Source: Aaosphaeria pasadenensis
Taxonomy: Eukaryota; Ascomycota; Dothideomycetes; Pleosporales
Length of the DNA stretch: 64,000 bases
Assembly (NCBI GenBank): GCA_022813625.1
Contig: JAKLMB010000041.1
Span: 62,001-126,000 of the forward strand
Reading direction: 5' to 3'
Shown here: in pieces, positions 23,093 to 34,632 of the stretch
Layout: the number at the start of each line of letters is the position of its first letter
Numbering within the stretch: the stretch's first letter is position 1
Notes under the pieces: model-generated
What the model was told of the DNA's origin: nothing
Seen by the model: the letters and a program-made list of their open reading frames with translations, nothing else
Database searches by the model: none
Program-made: the position numbers and the translations under genes

Positions 23093-26000
23093 ATGTCTGC
23101 AGAGCAACAAGCGCATCCGCAATCCGCAGAATGGGCGAGAATCATCTACTCCGGCCTGGAAAATGCCAGCCCTGGTCCATATACAACAGGCTCCGGGGCC
23201 ACCTATGTATCAACAGGAGACTCGCGTATGATAGCTGGCAGTACCATCAATGTGGAAAAGTTCGAAGTCAATAACTACGGAGAAGAAGCAAGTGCTCGTC
23301 AAACTGAACGAAAACAGATCATAGAATGGCTCGCTGATACTGTCGACAACATTAAGCAACAAACATCCATCTTCAGTAAAGCAGAGCAATGCCGTGAAGC
23401 TGAACCAGAGAGTGGTTCTTGGCTATTAGGAAATCAGGAGTTCAAACTCTGGCTTACTGGTGATATCAAAACTCTATGGCTCCATGGCGGCGGTACGTCC
23501 TTTCGAATTAGTTTCAAGTAGGCCTAGTGACTAACTGCTATAGTGGGATGCGGGAAGACAGTTCTTTCGACATCGATCATCAGGAACCTGCAGATTTCCT
23601 GCACGAATGGACCCGGTCCACGAGTTTTCTACCATTTCTGCTCCTTCCGATATGCTGGCCAAGAATCTCAGTCTATGCTAATCCTAAGAATGATTCTGAC
23701 TCAGATTGTGTCTTCTTCGGCTTCAATTCCTGAAGTTGTTCTGGAACTCTACAACAAATGCCGAAGAAGCAATCCTTGGCAGGCATATGGAACTGAGATA
23801 AACCCCCCTTCGCCAGATCAGCTCAAGCGTGCCATGCTCTCTGCGTTGCACGAGATTCATCAAAGTTTCAAAAAACCCCTCTCAGAGCTGAACGCTCCCG
23901 AAGACGAATCGCGAAACAATATTTTGAGCCGGATTTTCCTAGTCATTGATGGCCTAGACGAGTTGAAGTTTAGGGAACACCATTCTACACTCGAATATTT
24001 ACGAATTGTAGCAAATCTCGGCTTTGTGCAGCTTCTCATCACAAGTCGTACACAGCCGAATATCGAACAGATTCTCGTGAAAAGGTTCTCATGGCCAACT
24101 ATAATTATCAATAAGGCTGTGGTACGCCAAGACATTGACTTATTTGTGTCAAACAGCATCAACCATAGTAGCCTCCAAGAACTTCCAGCGGATTTACAAC
24201 AGGAGATCAAGATGACACTAGTTCAACGGGGCGAGGGCATGTAAGATAGACGTATTGCCATATTGTTCACATCTAATCAGTGATTTAGGTTTCTTTGGGT
24301 ATCTCTTCAGTTGCGACATCTTCAAGACCTTGGAGTCGGGCACGTAGAAACTATCAGATCCGAGTTGCGAACTCTTCCAGAGGATCTGCATGAAACATAT
24401 ACAAGAATTTTCAATCGAATCCTGCCACGCCTACAACCAAAAGCTGTTCGGGTATTGAGGTGGCTTGCATTCACACGGAGACCGCTTTTCATGAATGAGC
24501 TCTCCGAAGCTTGCGGAATAAAGGACGACCTGAGCAAAGTACCGGACCTGAGAGAACCAAACGGTCTTGAACCTAAGCATATCAACGAAATCCTATGCGA
24601 CCTAATATACGTGGACCCTCCGCTCTCAGAAGACTCCGCTGGCTCATGCACCGTTGCTCTTGCTCATGCTTCTGTTCACGATTTCCTGATTGGAAACGAG
24701 GCTATAGAAGAGGCCGGCGACCCGAAACCACCTTTTTTGGCATTGTACCATAATGGTGTGATTTCGAACGCAGATTTATTCTTGGGTGAATGCTGCCTCG
24801 CATATGTCTTCTCGTTCAATCGGCCAGGAACGAGCAAAGAGAGTCATCCTTTTCTCCGATATGCATGGTACCACTGGGAGGAGCATTTGAAATCCGAGTC
24901 GCTCTCACCAGATAATAAAGAAAAATCATATTTGCGGCTTATGGCAGCGCGCATGTTTGAAGGCATGCCAGAAAAGTATAGACACCATCTCGGATGGCTT
25001 CCTCTGGGTGGTGAAAAGAGGTTGTTAGATGCTCTTGATATTCCTTACTTCTACCAAGGATTCAACGATTTCAAGCTGGACATGGCTATGAATACTTGGA
25101 TGGGAACCAGAAAGTCTCATATTAGCAAAAGCCGTCCAGTGAAACGCTTGGAGAGTTATGCGTACATGCCGCTATCCGCGTCCGAAACAAGGTTACTGGA
25201 CATTCTCCCCAGCTTATCAAGATTCGATCCAATCTTTTGCCGACTGACCGCATTATCAATTGAAAAGGCGCCCACTTTCGATGCCATTTCATACGTCTGG
25301 GGATCTCCCGAGGTTTCTCGAGATGTTTACGTCAATGGAGTGCAGATGACGCTCACACGAAATTTGGTACAAATCTTACAAAATTTAAGGTTAAGGTCAG
25401 AAGCTGACGAGTCTCATTTATGGGTTGATGTTATTTCAATCAACCAGGACGACATAAAAGAACGCGCACACCAAGTTCCAATGTTGGCGACTATCTTCGG
25501 CTCTGCCCGTCGTGTTCTCATTTCCTTCGGCTCAGCTAAGAACGGTGATGATACAGGAATCAAGAACTTGATTGCAACAGCAAAATTGATACGATCATCT
25601 ACCTCAGTAAATCAGCATGAACTTTTTAAGTTCATCTTGAATCCCACTAACAAGATACTGCAATTGTTTCAAAGAGAATACTGGACAAGCATATGGATCA
25701 TCCAAGAGGTTGCTCTAGCAAAAGACCTCAGAATACTTATAGGGCACCTCTCATTCGACCTGGAGCATTTGGCATGCCTTTCGATATTTGGTCTAGATAA
25801 AGGCGAGCTTGACTGCTATATATCATCAGGCTACACAGCATCAGGTTACATGACATTAGCGGGACGTGTGCAGACTCAGGGACTGAGAAATGTGCTCAAT
25901 CTACTCCAAACAAGACATGAATTTCGTTCTCGGGGCGAATGCGACTTCCTCGAGAGCTTACTTCGATTCAGAGATAATGATACGCCTGATGGAAGGGACC

Positions 26001-26913
26001 GGATCTACGGATTACTTGGGCTTCTTGGTCGCCGTAAACTTCAACTGAAGGTAGATTACAGCATTTCATTGGAAGAGGTGCATCTAAATGCCACTAAACT
26101 TATACTTCGGAACGACCGGAATCTTCGAGTACTGTCTTACAAACCCGTTAGAACGGTTGATCGATGGTCTAGTCCTTCGTGGGCTATGTCTCCCTTGAAC
26201 CTGGGATCACGAGTGATATCTTTGCTTGGCGAAGAGCTCAAGGGCTCTAATCTCTATTCGGCTGGAGGTAATACAATAGGAGACGAGCTTCAACTGGATG
26301 GAAAAGTGCTGTCGTTGAATGGCGCTACTGTCGCGATCATCAAGAGCAAGCTGCGGTGTCCGGGAACAGAATCGGACTTTAAATGGGGCTCCACAGGCAA
26401 GCCAATAGTCGAGACACATACAAACGATCCCGAAATACCGCACGAGGCAGCTCATCAACATATGTCAGCAATGGAAATTAGATGGCGGACACTTCTGGCC
26501 GACCAGTTCCCTCATGGGCAACGACTTATAAGCAGCAGGTACAAAGGCTGTTCGATTCCGCCCACCACCTCAAGTGAAGAGGCTGATCTGTGGCTCAAGC
26601 TACATACGGAAGGGCATTTTCAGCACCTGGAGGGTCGCGAGCTGTTCACCGCAGAGATCGAAGAACAAAATGTCCTCATGCTTGGCCCTTCAACTGCCCA
26701 GCCGGGAGACATCGCTGTTGTGTTATTTGGTGGCACTATCCCGTTCGTATTGCGACCTGCCGGCGACGAATTCCTGCTTATGGGGGAATGGTAAGGGTCT
26801 ATTTTATTTTTCTTGGAGTATTTACTGATCAGTCAAGTTATATCCATGGCGTGATGGACGGGGAACTCCTTGAATCAGAGAGTTTAAAGAAACAAGTGTT
26901 CAAACTAATATGA
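23093..26913 (+). CDS. NACHT-type STAND receptor with C-terminal HET domain
   Basis: This is a large signalling NTPase of the fungal NLR-like class. Exons 23093..23492, 23544..24240, 24289..26790 and 26838..26913 give 1,224 residues. Residues 1-130 form a short leader with a Gly/Thr/Ser/Asn-rich stretch (around 30-65). The P-loop is HGGVGCGKT (131-139, built across intron 1), Walker B is RIFLVIDGLDEL (~263-274), and a sensor-like LLITSRTQ follows. Helical winged segments run to ~600. A HET domain starts near residue 690 (FDAISYVWGS) with LWVDVISINQDD and SIWIIQEVALA. The last splice rebuilds the usual HET-protein tail GECYIHGVMDGE. In HET-D/HET-E-type proteins HET precedes NACHT; here it follows, and no WD40, TPR or ankyrin repeats exist. 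Confidence 0.82.
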
Positions 26914-27860
26914 TCGTTGTTCTAATACCAGGGTTTTAACCTTGGCTAGCGTTTAGGGACTGTTAGAGGTCTGTCCACATCCATTTGGAGAGTGAATGTA
27001 TGGTACGACTATTCGACCTCGAAAGGACTGGAGAACGAAGATAGAAAAACGGAGAGACTTGCTGGCTGGATAAACCCACATACTGTTTCAAGTTCCACAA
27101 GAACTTTAGATTAAAGGTCCAAATCCTAAGCTTTTTCGGTCATCCTCATGAGCATTAAGAAATGGCCTACAGTCTGAGGTATATGTCTCCTAAAATCCAC
27201 GATGAGTTTGCAGAAGCCTCACCGCTGCGGCATCAATCGTGAAAGTTGATGCAGCTTAACAATAAACAATCGCAGGATTGTGTACCTAGTCCACGACATC
27301 TCACGCTCTCGTATGGTAATAAGGACATTTGCTTTAGGGTAAAGATGCAAGAGTTCTTCGATGAAAAATTATTTGGTTGATCGGAACCGGCTGCACAATC
27401 GGAGATGAGCTCGACAAGAAGCGAAATGACTGCGGCGCTGTTGGTATTGGTTCGTACAGGACGATGAGACCCAAACTTACCCATTTTGCGTTGATCGAGA
27501 GCACAGCCGCTCCAGGATACATTGGCGCTATCGAATACGGGACCATCAAGAAGCATTGAGGTCGTCCACGTCCGTGGTTGGCCAGCAAGGATAGTCTGAC
27601 AACGATAATATGAAACCTTACTTCATCTGTCATGCATATCATCTTCTATTGTTTGAGCACGACCTGATACTGAGGCCAATTTGATATAACAGGAAGACAT
27701 GCTGCATGCCGGGATGCAGTCTTTACCCTCTCACGTTTGTGGGCATGCCGACTGGACAACAACAATCGAGACTGATATCTGCACGATGATTTGCAAACAT
27801 GACTAGTAATAGTAGGCATCAGACCTCGTGGACAACTTATCCTCATGGCCTATCACATAT
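26914..27860. other. Intergenic region containing the left copy of the dispersed repeat
   Basis: No gene is supported in this stretch between the NACHT-HET gene and the acyltransferase. Small frames at 27.2-27.6 kb overlap on both strands without motifs. The right third contains the repeat described separately. Confidence 0.45.
27636..27811 (+). repeat. Dispersed direct repeat, copy left of the isocyanide gene set
   Basis: By eye this segment aligns with 46612-46779 in the same orientation. Shared blocks include GACATGCT.CATGC.GGGATGCAGT, TACCCTCTC..GTTT and GACTGGACAAC. Weaker matches extend about 60 bp to the left and 40 bp to the right. The copy ends about 50 bp from the stop codon of the acyltransferase gene. 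No open reading frame, terminal inverted repeat or target duplication was recognised, so the element type is unknown. Confidence 0.6.
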
Positions 27861-29331
27861 CTATATAGTTCCCTCTGTGATGGACACAAAATAATGTCTA
27901 ATCTCTTCAATGGTCTTATCCACCAAATCTTCCTCGATAGCGGCCCTTGGCCAAGCAAAGCCAATGGTCATACCTTCAGCATGTAGAACCACTGTCATTT
28001 GTAGACAAGCTCCTAGAGCAAATGCACACCTGCTAACCGTTGCCTTTCGAGCCTGCCAGGCAAGAGTGTTACCCAGACTCGCGTCCGAATAAGGCACATG
28101 AGGACCGATGTAGGCTAACTCCAGAGACTCACTGCGAGGTCCACCAATCATTCCTTTCAAAAAGGTCTGAAGATCCGGTACGTTCTTCAAGCCGGCAATG
28201 TTGAGATAGGTCTCCCCAGAGGGTGTGGCTCGCGAGAAATACCGTCTCGTATCCTGTTGGACTTTGCGAGCTGCAGTCCAAATATCCCCCAGCTCAGTAG
28301 AACCCTGCGCACAGTAATCCGTGCGCAATATTCTGGTTCGGAAGGCGTCGAAGTAGTTGCCCATCACGCCATCGACGGCTTTGGGAGGTAGATCAGTGCG
28401 TATGTCAACAGGAATGTTGACGTCTATGGACTCGGTTGTGGAGGGAAGATTGCTGTATATCATCTTGGTGATGAGAGCGTTGAGTCCAGGAGGTGTCGCA
28501 ACCTTGTTCCTCTTACATTCTTGTGTGAAGGCTTGGACCATTGCTGGCGACAAAGTGAGTGTTGCGAACCCAGTCTTACTGGGTACTTCGGTGGGGCCGC
28601 CCTTCCAGTCATTGTATGTTGGCGCATCGGCTTGTGGCGCTTCTTCATGAACTAGCAGAGAATGCATCGACTCTAGCGGCTCCCCGAGATGATCATAATC
28701 TTTGGGCGAGAGGACGTATTCGACTTGGGACTCCATGGCAGAAGGCGAAGAAGACAGATCGTGCAAAGCCTTGTGAAAGGCTCTGTGTAGAATTTGGAAA
28801 GAAGCTCCATCTGCTATCGCGTGATGGACCATGAAATTCATCGTGAATTGCTGATTATCTGCGGAGTCGAAGAGCACGATCGCTCGCCATACCGGCAAAA
28901 TGCCCTGGTCAGACTTGAAGTTGGTGTTGACTTGATGCTGCAAAAGGGCTTCAAGCTCTACATCTCTGCCATCATCAGATATGGGCTTTTGCCGCCGAAC
29001 GAACGAGGTGACCTGTCTGAGATCGATGGACGGTAGCCGTGCAAAGTAGGTTTCTGCACCCTCGGCGACGATCGGAACGGCGAACAATGTAGGAAGTTCA
29101 CGAAGAGTTCGAGCTAAGGCGTGATATATCAAAGGCTCATAATCAGAGTCCGATACGGCCTGAGAAGCCTTGTAATTCACAGAGAATCCCGCGGTCGTGT
29201 ACAAATCCAGAGCATGTGCCACTGCTGCCATCTCCTCCAACTTCCCTAGAACTATTCATTATAAAAACAGTAGGAATAGGGTGTAGTGACATACCCGCTG
29301 CTCGTAGCTTCTTGAGCTGACCAATGTCCAT
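27861..29331 (-). CDS. Acyltransferase of the alcohol O-acetyltransferase/condensation-like fold
   Basis: This is a CoA-dependent acyltransferase-type enzyme, with fold and catalytic motif of the chloramphenicol acetyltransferase-like superfamily. Exons 29331..29295 and 29251..27861 give 475 residues. The short first exon joins to read AAVLGKLEEM, which matches the LGKLE start common in fungal alcohol acetyltransferase-like proteins. The catalytic motif is VHHAIADGASF (His pair ~155-156). A late segment with NYFDAFRTR corresponds to the structural motif near the second half. No signal peptide or membrane anchor is seen. It lies at the left edge of the isocyanide gene set and could acylate an alcohol or polyol intermediate. 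The substrate is not readable from sequence. Confidence 0.75.
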
Positions 29332-29874
29332 GATGATACGGTGGAAGAGATTGTCCTCAGTATGAAAGTCTTCTGAAAGACTTGTCGTGCAGAACCCCTT
29401 CTTACTCACGGGTTAAAAGATGAGATTGAAAGTCGACGAGCGGTGAGGACAGCCTGGGCCATCCTATCACCACCATTCCGGCGAAAGAAAGCAGCCATGT
29501 TGGGTTCTCTTCCTATTTCCGAAAGCGGTAAGAATTAATAATACAACAGGCAATAATTGCCTCGTATGTGGTCCCTCGAAGGAATCTAAGGCTGCAGGTG
29601 AGCGGATTAAATCACAGCCACAACTACTAGGGTAGTATGGTGGATCCATTGGCGTTTAGAGAGCTTTTGTCCTCGCGGTTTTTTTCCGGCATCGCGAACG
29701 CGGATCACATTCTTGGCAGTGAATCGTCCATACTCTGCTCACAGGGTTTCTAAGCCCCCCTCTTTCACCTCCAAAATTCTGGTATCGCTTGTTCCTCCTT
29801 CAATTCATTCTCCCGTTCAGTAGACGTTATTATCCTCTTTGCCTTGAAGTCATCTCTTCCTCCAAAGCGTCAAC
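29332..29874. promoter_or_regulatory. Divergent promoter of acyltransferase and hydrolase genes
   Basis: This 543-bp interval separates two divergent genes of the cluster. A pyrimidine-rich leader precedes the hydrolase ATG at 29875. No clear copy of the 19-bp motif seen in the synthase promoter was found. Confidence 0.4.
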
Positions 29875-30930
29875 ATGACCCAGTATCCTCACCCCTACAG
29901 CCAGGCTGCAGAGCTTGATTCAAGAATCATTCCTCGTCCAGCCTATGACGCCGAGCTCGTAAAGCTCCTCGATGCTACTACAGTACCCGAGGAGTTCGAT
30001 CTTGACTTGATGCGTGGGGTGTCAAAAGACGAACATACTTGTGCACATGGCGAGACGGGAGAGACCGAATTCAGTGCGGACACGATTCTCAAGGACAAGC
30101 CCTTCCTTGTCCACGAAGAGCATTCAGTTCCTGGACCCGACAACACCACGGTCATCGTTTCTGTTTTTACGCCAAAGAAGCCCTTGAGCACTCCTCGGCC
30201 CGTCCTGTACCATATGCATGGAGGTGGACTTGTCAGCGGAAACAGGTTCACTGCGCTCACACCTATCATCGACCTTTTGGAGGGCATCGACTGTGTCGTG
30301 ACGTCTGTCGAGTATCGCTTGTCACCCGAGACTCCTCAACCAGGCCCGAGCGAGGACTGCTATGCCGGGCTTCTGTGGCTTTCCGATAATGCCGATAAGC
30401 TCGGGATCGATCCAGCACAGATTGTGCTTTTTGGTGTCTCCGGTGGAGGCATAGTGGCCACAGCAGTCTGCCTCATGGCTCGAGACCGGAAGAGTCTATC
30501 CATCCCAATCAAAGGTCTGATGTTGTATGCACCTCAGCTCGACGACCGGTGTGATACGCTGTCCGACCAGCAGTACGAGTTCGGTAATCCAACCAATACA
30601 ACATGGGTGCGAGCCTGTTGGGACCTTGTTCTTCCGAAAATTCGCGGCACCGACAAAGTCACACCTTACCATGCACCTGCCCGCGCTGAGGACTATTCCA
30701 ATCTTCCCCCAACCTACGTTGATGCTGGCGAGTGCGAGGTCCTACGCGATCAGGCTGTACAGTTCGCGACCAATATGTGGAGGTGTGGTTCTACTTGCGA
30801 ATTGCACATCTGGCCTGGAGCATACCATATCTTTGAGATGATCAATAACCCCGATCACTTACTTATCCAGTCAGCCAAGGCGGCGAAGGCCAATTGGTTC
30901 ATGAGGATGATGACCACTCGAAGCGGTTAG
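29875..30930 (+). CDS. Alpha/beta-hydrolase, HSL-type (fold-3) esterase
   Basis: This is a serine hydrolase that would cleave ester or lactone bonds. The gene is intronless and encodes 351 residues without a signal peptide. The oxyanion motif HGGG (MHGGGLVSGNR) is near residue 115. The nucleophile elbow reads FGVSGGGIVA, where GxSxG keeps the Ser but GDSAGG has become GVSGGG. The acid is in DAGECEVLRDQA and the His in GAYHIFE. A SVEYRLSPE segment is also family-typical. It sits between the acyltransferase and the isocyanide synthase and is transcribed away from the first, so a role in tailoring or export-form activation is plausible. No direct evidence assigns a substrate. Confidence 0.85.
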   Translation: MTQYPHPYSQAAELDSRIIPRPAYDAELVKLLDATTVPEEFDLDLMRGVSKDEHTCAHGETGETEFSADTILKDKPFLVHEEHSVPGPDNTTVIVSVFTPKKPLSTPRPVLYHMHGGGLVSGNRFTALTPIIDLLEGIDCVVTSVEYRLSPETPQPGPSEDCYAGLLWLSDNADKLGIDPAQIVLFGVSGGGIVATAVCLMARDRKSLSIPIKGLMLYAPQLDDRCDTLSDQQYEFGNPTNTTWVRACWDLVLPKIRGTDKVTPYHAPARAEDYSNLPPTYVDAGECEVLRDQAVQFATNMWRCGSTCELHIWPGAYHIFEMINNPDHLLIQSAKAAKANWFMRMMTTRSG

Positions 30931-31332
30931 TTTTCGTGCACAAACGCGCTGCTGAATGTAGATACGAGTAGTATAGCTATACAACGCAAATATAAGGCTG
31001 ATTCTAAAATCATTACCAAGCTAGAAGAGAGGGTGATTATTAGGTATATAATTTGAATTAAATGCTGAAGGATTATACGCTTGACTACTATAACTAGTAC
31101 GTCCACTTTCTTGTATAGAATTGCTCCAGAGCTGCATCAATCGATCAACTTAGTTCTCCTTATTAATTGGGTTACATATAGTCATTATAAAGCTGCTCTA
31201 CTATCTGCAGGCTAGTGGAGGGAAATATAGGATCACGTGACTTTATGTCCTAATTACATAAGTTTAATTACTGTAGTATCAGGCATAAATAGTACTAGCG
31301 TTAAAAGTTAATCCCAACTCCCTCAAACTATC
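30931..31332. other. AT-rich interval, possibly RIP-altered
   Basis: This 400-bp interval between the hydrolase and the synthase fusion is much more AT-rich than its neighbours and full of TpA steps (TATAGCTATA, TAGGTATATAAT, ACTATAACTAGTA). It also has one TCACGTGA. Such composition in ascomycetes is typical of repeat-induced point mutation of a former repeat. No protein remnant is recognisable. Confidence 0.5.
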
Positions 31333-34140
31333 TCATTGCACTGGAAAACACATCCAAAACGCCCAACAATTTCTTCCCAATTCAAGTGGATCGACGCGTA
31401 CGGGACACACCGAGCTCAGAGCGATGGTTTTGCCTTTGTTCTCTTCATGAAAGATAAGCTGGTGGCTGCACAGCAGCCCCATTTGTAAGCCAAGATGCCC
31501 AGGGAACCGTAGCTGAAGTAGCGGGCAGTTGCATATTCTCCAAGCAAAGGTATTTGTAGAAGGCACCTGGGTCACTGTAAGTCAAAGGTGAAAGCCTCGT
31601 AGCGTGGAGTATTGACTCACGCTGTAGGGCCAAGGCGTCGAATCCCGGCGCTGACTGCTGAACCGCACCTGAAGTTTCAGAGACGTTGAGTAGATCCGCT
31701 CCTGCCGAAAACTTGTTCCGCAGCTGAGAAAGCTTGCTCTTCACCGCCTTGCACTCTGGAGACTTGTTCCAAACATCTCCCGAGTCTTGTAGTTCATCGG
31801 AGCTTTCGGTCGAGGAAGTGACATCAAGCATCCATTCTGCAGGATTCTCCTCTGCACTGCATGGCCTGGCTCCGTTCCGCTCGAAATAGTTGACTACCGT
31901 CTTGCAAGAAACTCCGACCTTGCCAAAGTACAGCTGCTTACCCCCTTTTCCAAGCAGGATGAGTCGATCAAATTGCTGGAGAACCCGTGCGGAAGGCTGG
32001 TTGATGACGCATAGGATGGCAAAGCCATTCTGTGCAATTCGTCGCAGAAGCTGGCATATAGAGAGAGCAGCTTGACTGTCGAGTCCTGTAATCGAACGTG
32101 CCTGGTCAGCGGATTGTATCTACCATCAATGCCGACTTTTCTCACCTGCAAGTGGCTGATCGAGCAAGAGCATGGTAGTGGGTTTGGCAGCAAGCTCGAC
32201 TCCTATCGACAGCCGCTTCCTCTGTTCGCTGTTCAGATCTGTCGGATTGTAAGTATTTGCTGCTGGCCCGGCGATCTGATGACTTACTCTCTCCGGATGC
32301 TCCAATAATCATGTCGGCATGTGCTTCCATGCCGATGAGGTTCAGTACTTCTTCAGCATAAGAAATTTTCTCGATACAAGGGGTTGACTTTTGTTGCCTT
32401 AGAAGGGCACTAAAGATCAATGCCTCCTTGACCGTCGCAGTGGAAAACTGAAGGTCTTGCTGATAGACCAATCCCGATAGACTCTTCGATACTAGGTTCC
32501 GAGGCTGGCCATTCACCAAGATATCGCCTTGAAGAATACCTGAATTCGACTTACTGGCCAAGATATCGAGCAGGACAGACTTTCCAGCACCGCTGACACC
32601 CTGAAAAAGCCACTGAGTAAGTGGTGTTGATCCAGGAATTGGGAATACGTACCATCAATGCAGTCACAGTTCCTCCTCTAAGCCATCCGTCTACTTGATC
32701 CAAAAGTCGCTTTGACTTGCCGCTAAGCTTGACATCATAAGTTAGACCTTCCCACTGGACGAAATCCTCATTTCTCTCAGGCTTCTGGGGCTCTTCCACT
32801 GCTGGCTTTTCAAGTAACTTTGCGGCTTCCTCTGCCTGTCGTCGATCCTCCAGGAACTCCTCCTCTGTCATCTCTCGGAAGTAGCTTGGACGACCATTCT
32901 CTTCAACTATCTTCATTCTGGGATTCTCTTTGAAGTCGCCCATCGGAGCGCTCACCCAGTCTCCATTGGCCATCAGAGCGATACTGCAATGCCACGGGGT
33001 CGTGAATCCGGTTTTGGTATCCAGCAGGCTCATCGAGACCTTGTGCTCTCCGGTGGAGTGGTGAATAGAGAGCCGCAAATGATGCGGGAAGTTGTGCTTG
33101 ATTGCTCCTGCAAAAGCCTGTCCCAAACAAAGTCGTCAGCAATCCACTTGTCCGCAATTTGGCTCTTGTTACTTACATAGCCTCGAACAAGCATCTGTTT
33201 GGCTAGATATTTCGTTTCCCTTTTGTACGCAGTAGCATTACGATCGGCTCCGAGCGTGAAGATGTGCCTCAAGTCTGACATCAAGAATCTTCGATATCCC
33301 TGATATGTCAATCTGGTATCTTCATCATCAGCAATGAGTTGGTCAGGGTCCAAGTCATCTTTGCCAAATTTGTTAAGGATGAAACGTCGAAAGTTCGTGG
33401 CGTTGGCGACGTAAGAGATCTCGTCTAACTTCTCAGGAAGTTTGAAAACGGAATCGACAGGAACAAAGTTTCGTAGCCGGGAGAACTCAATGTTGGTGAA
33501 TCCCTTTTCGATGGCCATTGCTCGCAAGGCCTCTCCATACAGCCAGGTATGTCTGTCTGATATGCTTAACAAATCTAGCAATGCGCGTCAGCATGTGCTC
33601 CAGGTACTTGGAGTAGTACAAACCATTATAGACAAGTCCGTCCGAGATGATGAGAACCTTGGCACCCGGCTCGTAAATCTCTGCAATGCGTATGCACATG
33701 TTGTGTAACCGTGCTAGGGCGATCTCCTCAGCCTTGTCAGGCAGAAAACCTAGAGCCTTGTAGACTTTGTTGGCCGACTTGAAGGGAAATGCTGGAAGAG
33801 CCATATCGATCTGGGATCCAGCCTTTACAAAGTTGTTGAGCACTTCTATGAACCTAGGTCTTCCGGCCTCAAGGCGATCTCGGGAGTCGTCGAACTTGTT
33901 CAGAGCATAGTCAAAAATGATTTCCAGAATCCTGGTCGACATAAGGGTGACAGTGTCTCTCTCCTTGGAGAGTTCTTGATTTGGTATATTGTTCACTTGG
34001 CTTTCCGACAGGATGTCGGATTGTGGCGAGTGGTCAACCGCTCTCTCGGAGCACTTCTCGGAGGAGAAGGATGGGGACGATTTCTTGTCGCTCAGTACTG
34101 GGCTGCTGATCGCCGACGAGGCATCCGGGGCAGAATTCAT
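31333..34140 (-). CDS. Isocyanide synthase fused to a PDR/ABCG nucleotide-binding domain
   Basis: Exons 34140..33624, 33574..33177, 33117..32653, 32600..32288, 32238..32146, 32085..31621 and 31574..31333 give 830 residues. The residue 1-395 part is a DIT1/PvcA isocyanide synthase: ALPAFPFKSANKVYK, VYNDLLSISDRHTWLYG (built across intron 1) and LTYQGYRRFLMSDL. Members turn an amino acid into an isonitrile, with ribulose-5-phosphate as carbon donor. Exon 3 then runs without a break from the synthase C-terminus (HLRLSIHHSTGE, RPSYFREM) through a charged linker into the start of a PDR-type NBD2 (FVQWEGLTYDVKL, GGTVTALM). Walker A is GVSGAGKS and the signature LNSEQRKRLSIG. Walker B reads LLLDQP (Glu to Gln) and the switch loop INQPSA (His to Asn). 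No membrane segments follow. The last exon is uncertain; reading through ends the protein at 31445. Confidence 0.85.
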
Positions 34141-34632
34141 CGTTGTAAAGTGTATAGAGAAGATTGAGTGTTAAAAGATAAATGGTCTTGACCTTATTCG
34201 ATCAATAATCTCTCCAGGACGCTTGCAATCTTGGTCACGACTTATGTAGTTGCTCCCCAAGCTCAGTATGTGGCTTTATACCGAGGGTGACCAAAGACAA
34301 ACGTCGATGCAGTGCGGTACGAATACAATCCTCTGGCATAGCCAGCATGGAACCCCAGTTCCAGTCTAAACGATTGTAGGATCAGCTGTATCAGCGAGCA
34401 TGGGGCGTTCCTCAGGATTCTGGCCTGACGGAGGTTCGATTCTTACCGCCTCCACCAAAAGCAAAAACATGCGCAATCGTTCGCATTGCTCGTCCGTGCG
34501 CGCTGACGGGCCGTTTCCAAGGATTGTATGCAGCCACTCCAACTTTCATCGCGTGGGACACCCGTTCTCGTATTGTCTGCGCTAGAGTAGTGTGTGTGTT
34601 GAACGGCCGGAGGCATGATATCTTGCTCGCAC

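Noticed and set aside
29332..29409. Longer start for the acyltransferase at 29409
   Set aside because: That codon is GTG. The ATG at 29331 has a good context and gives the family-typical N-terminus.
34400..34460. tRNA-like GGTTCGATTC box
   Set aside because: The flanking bases cannot form a T-stem or acceptor stem, and no A-box lies at the right distance.
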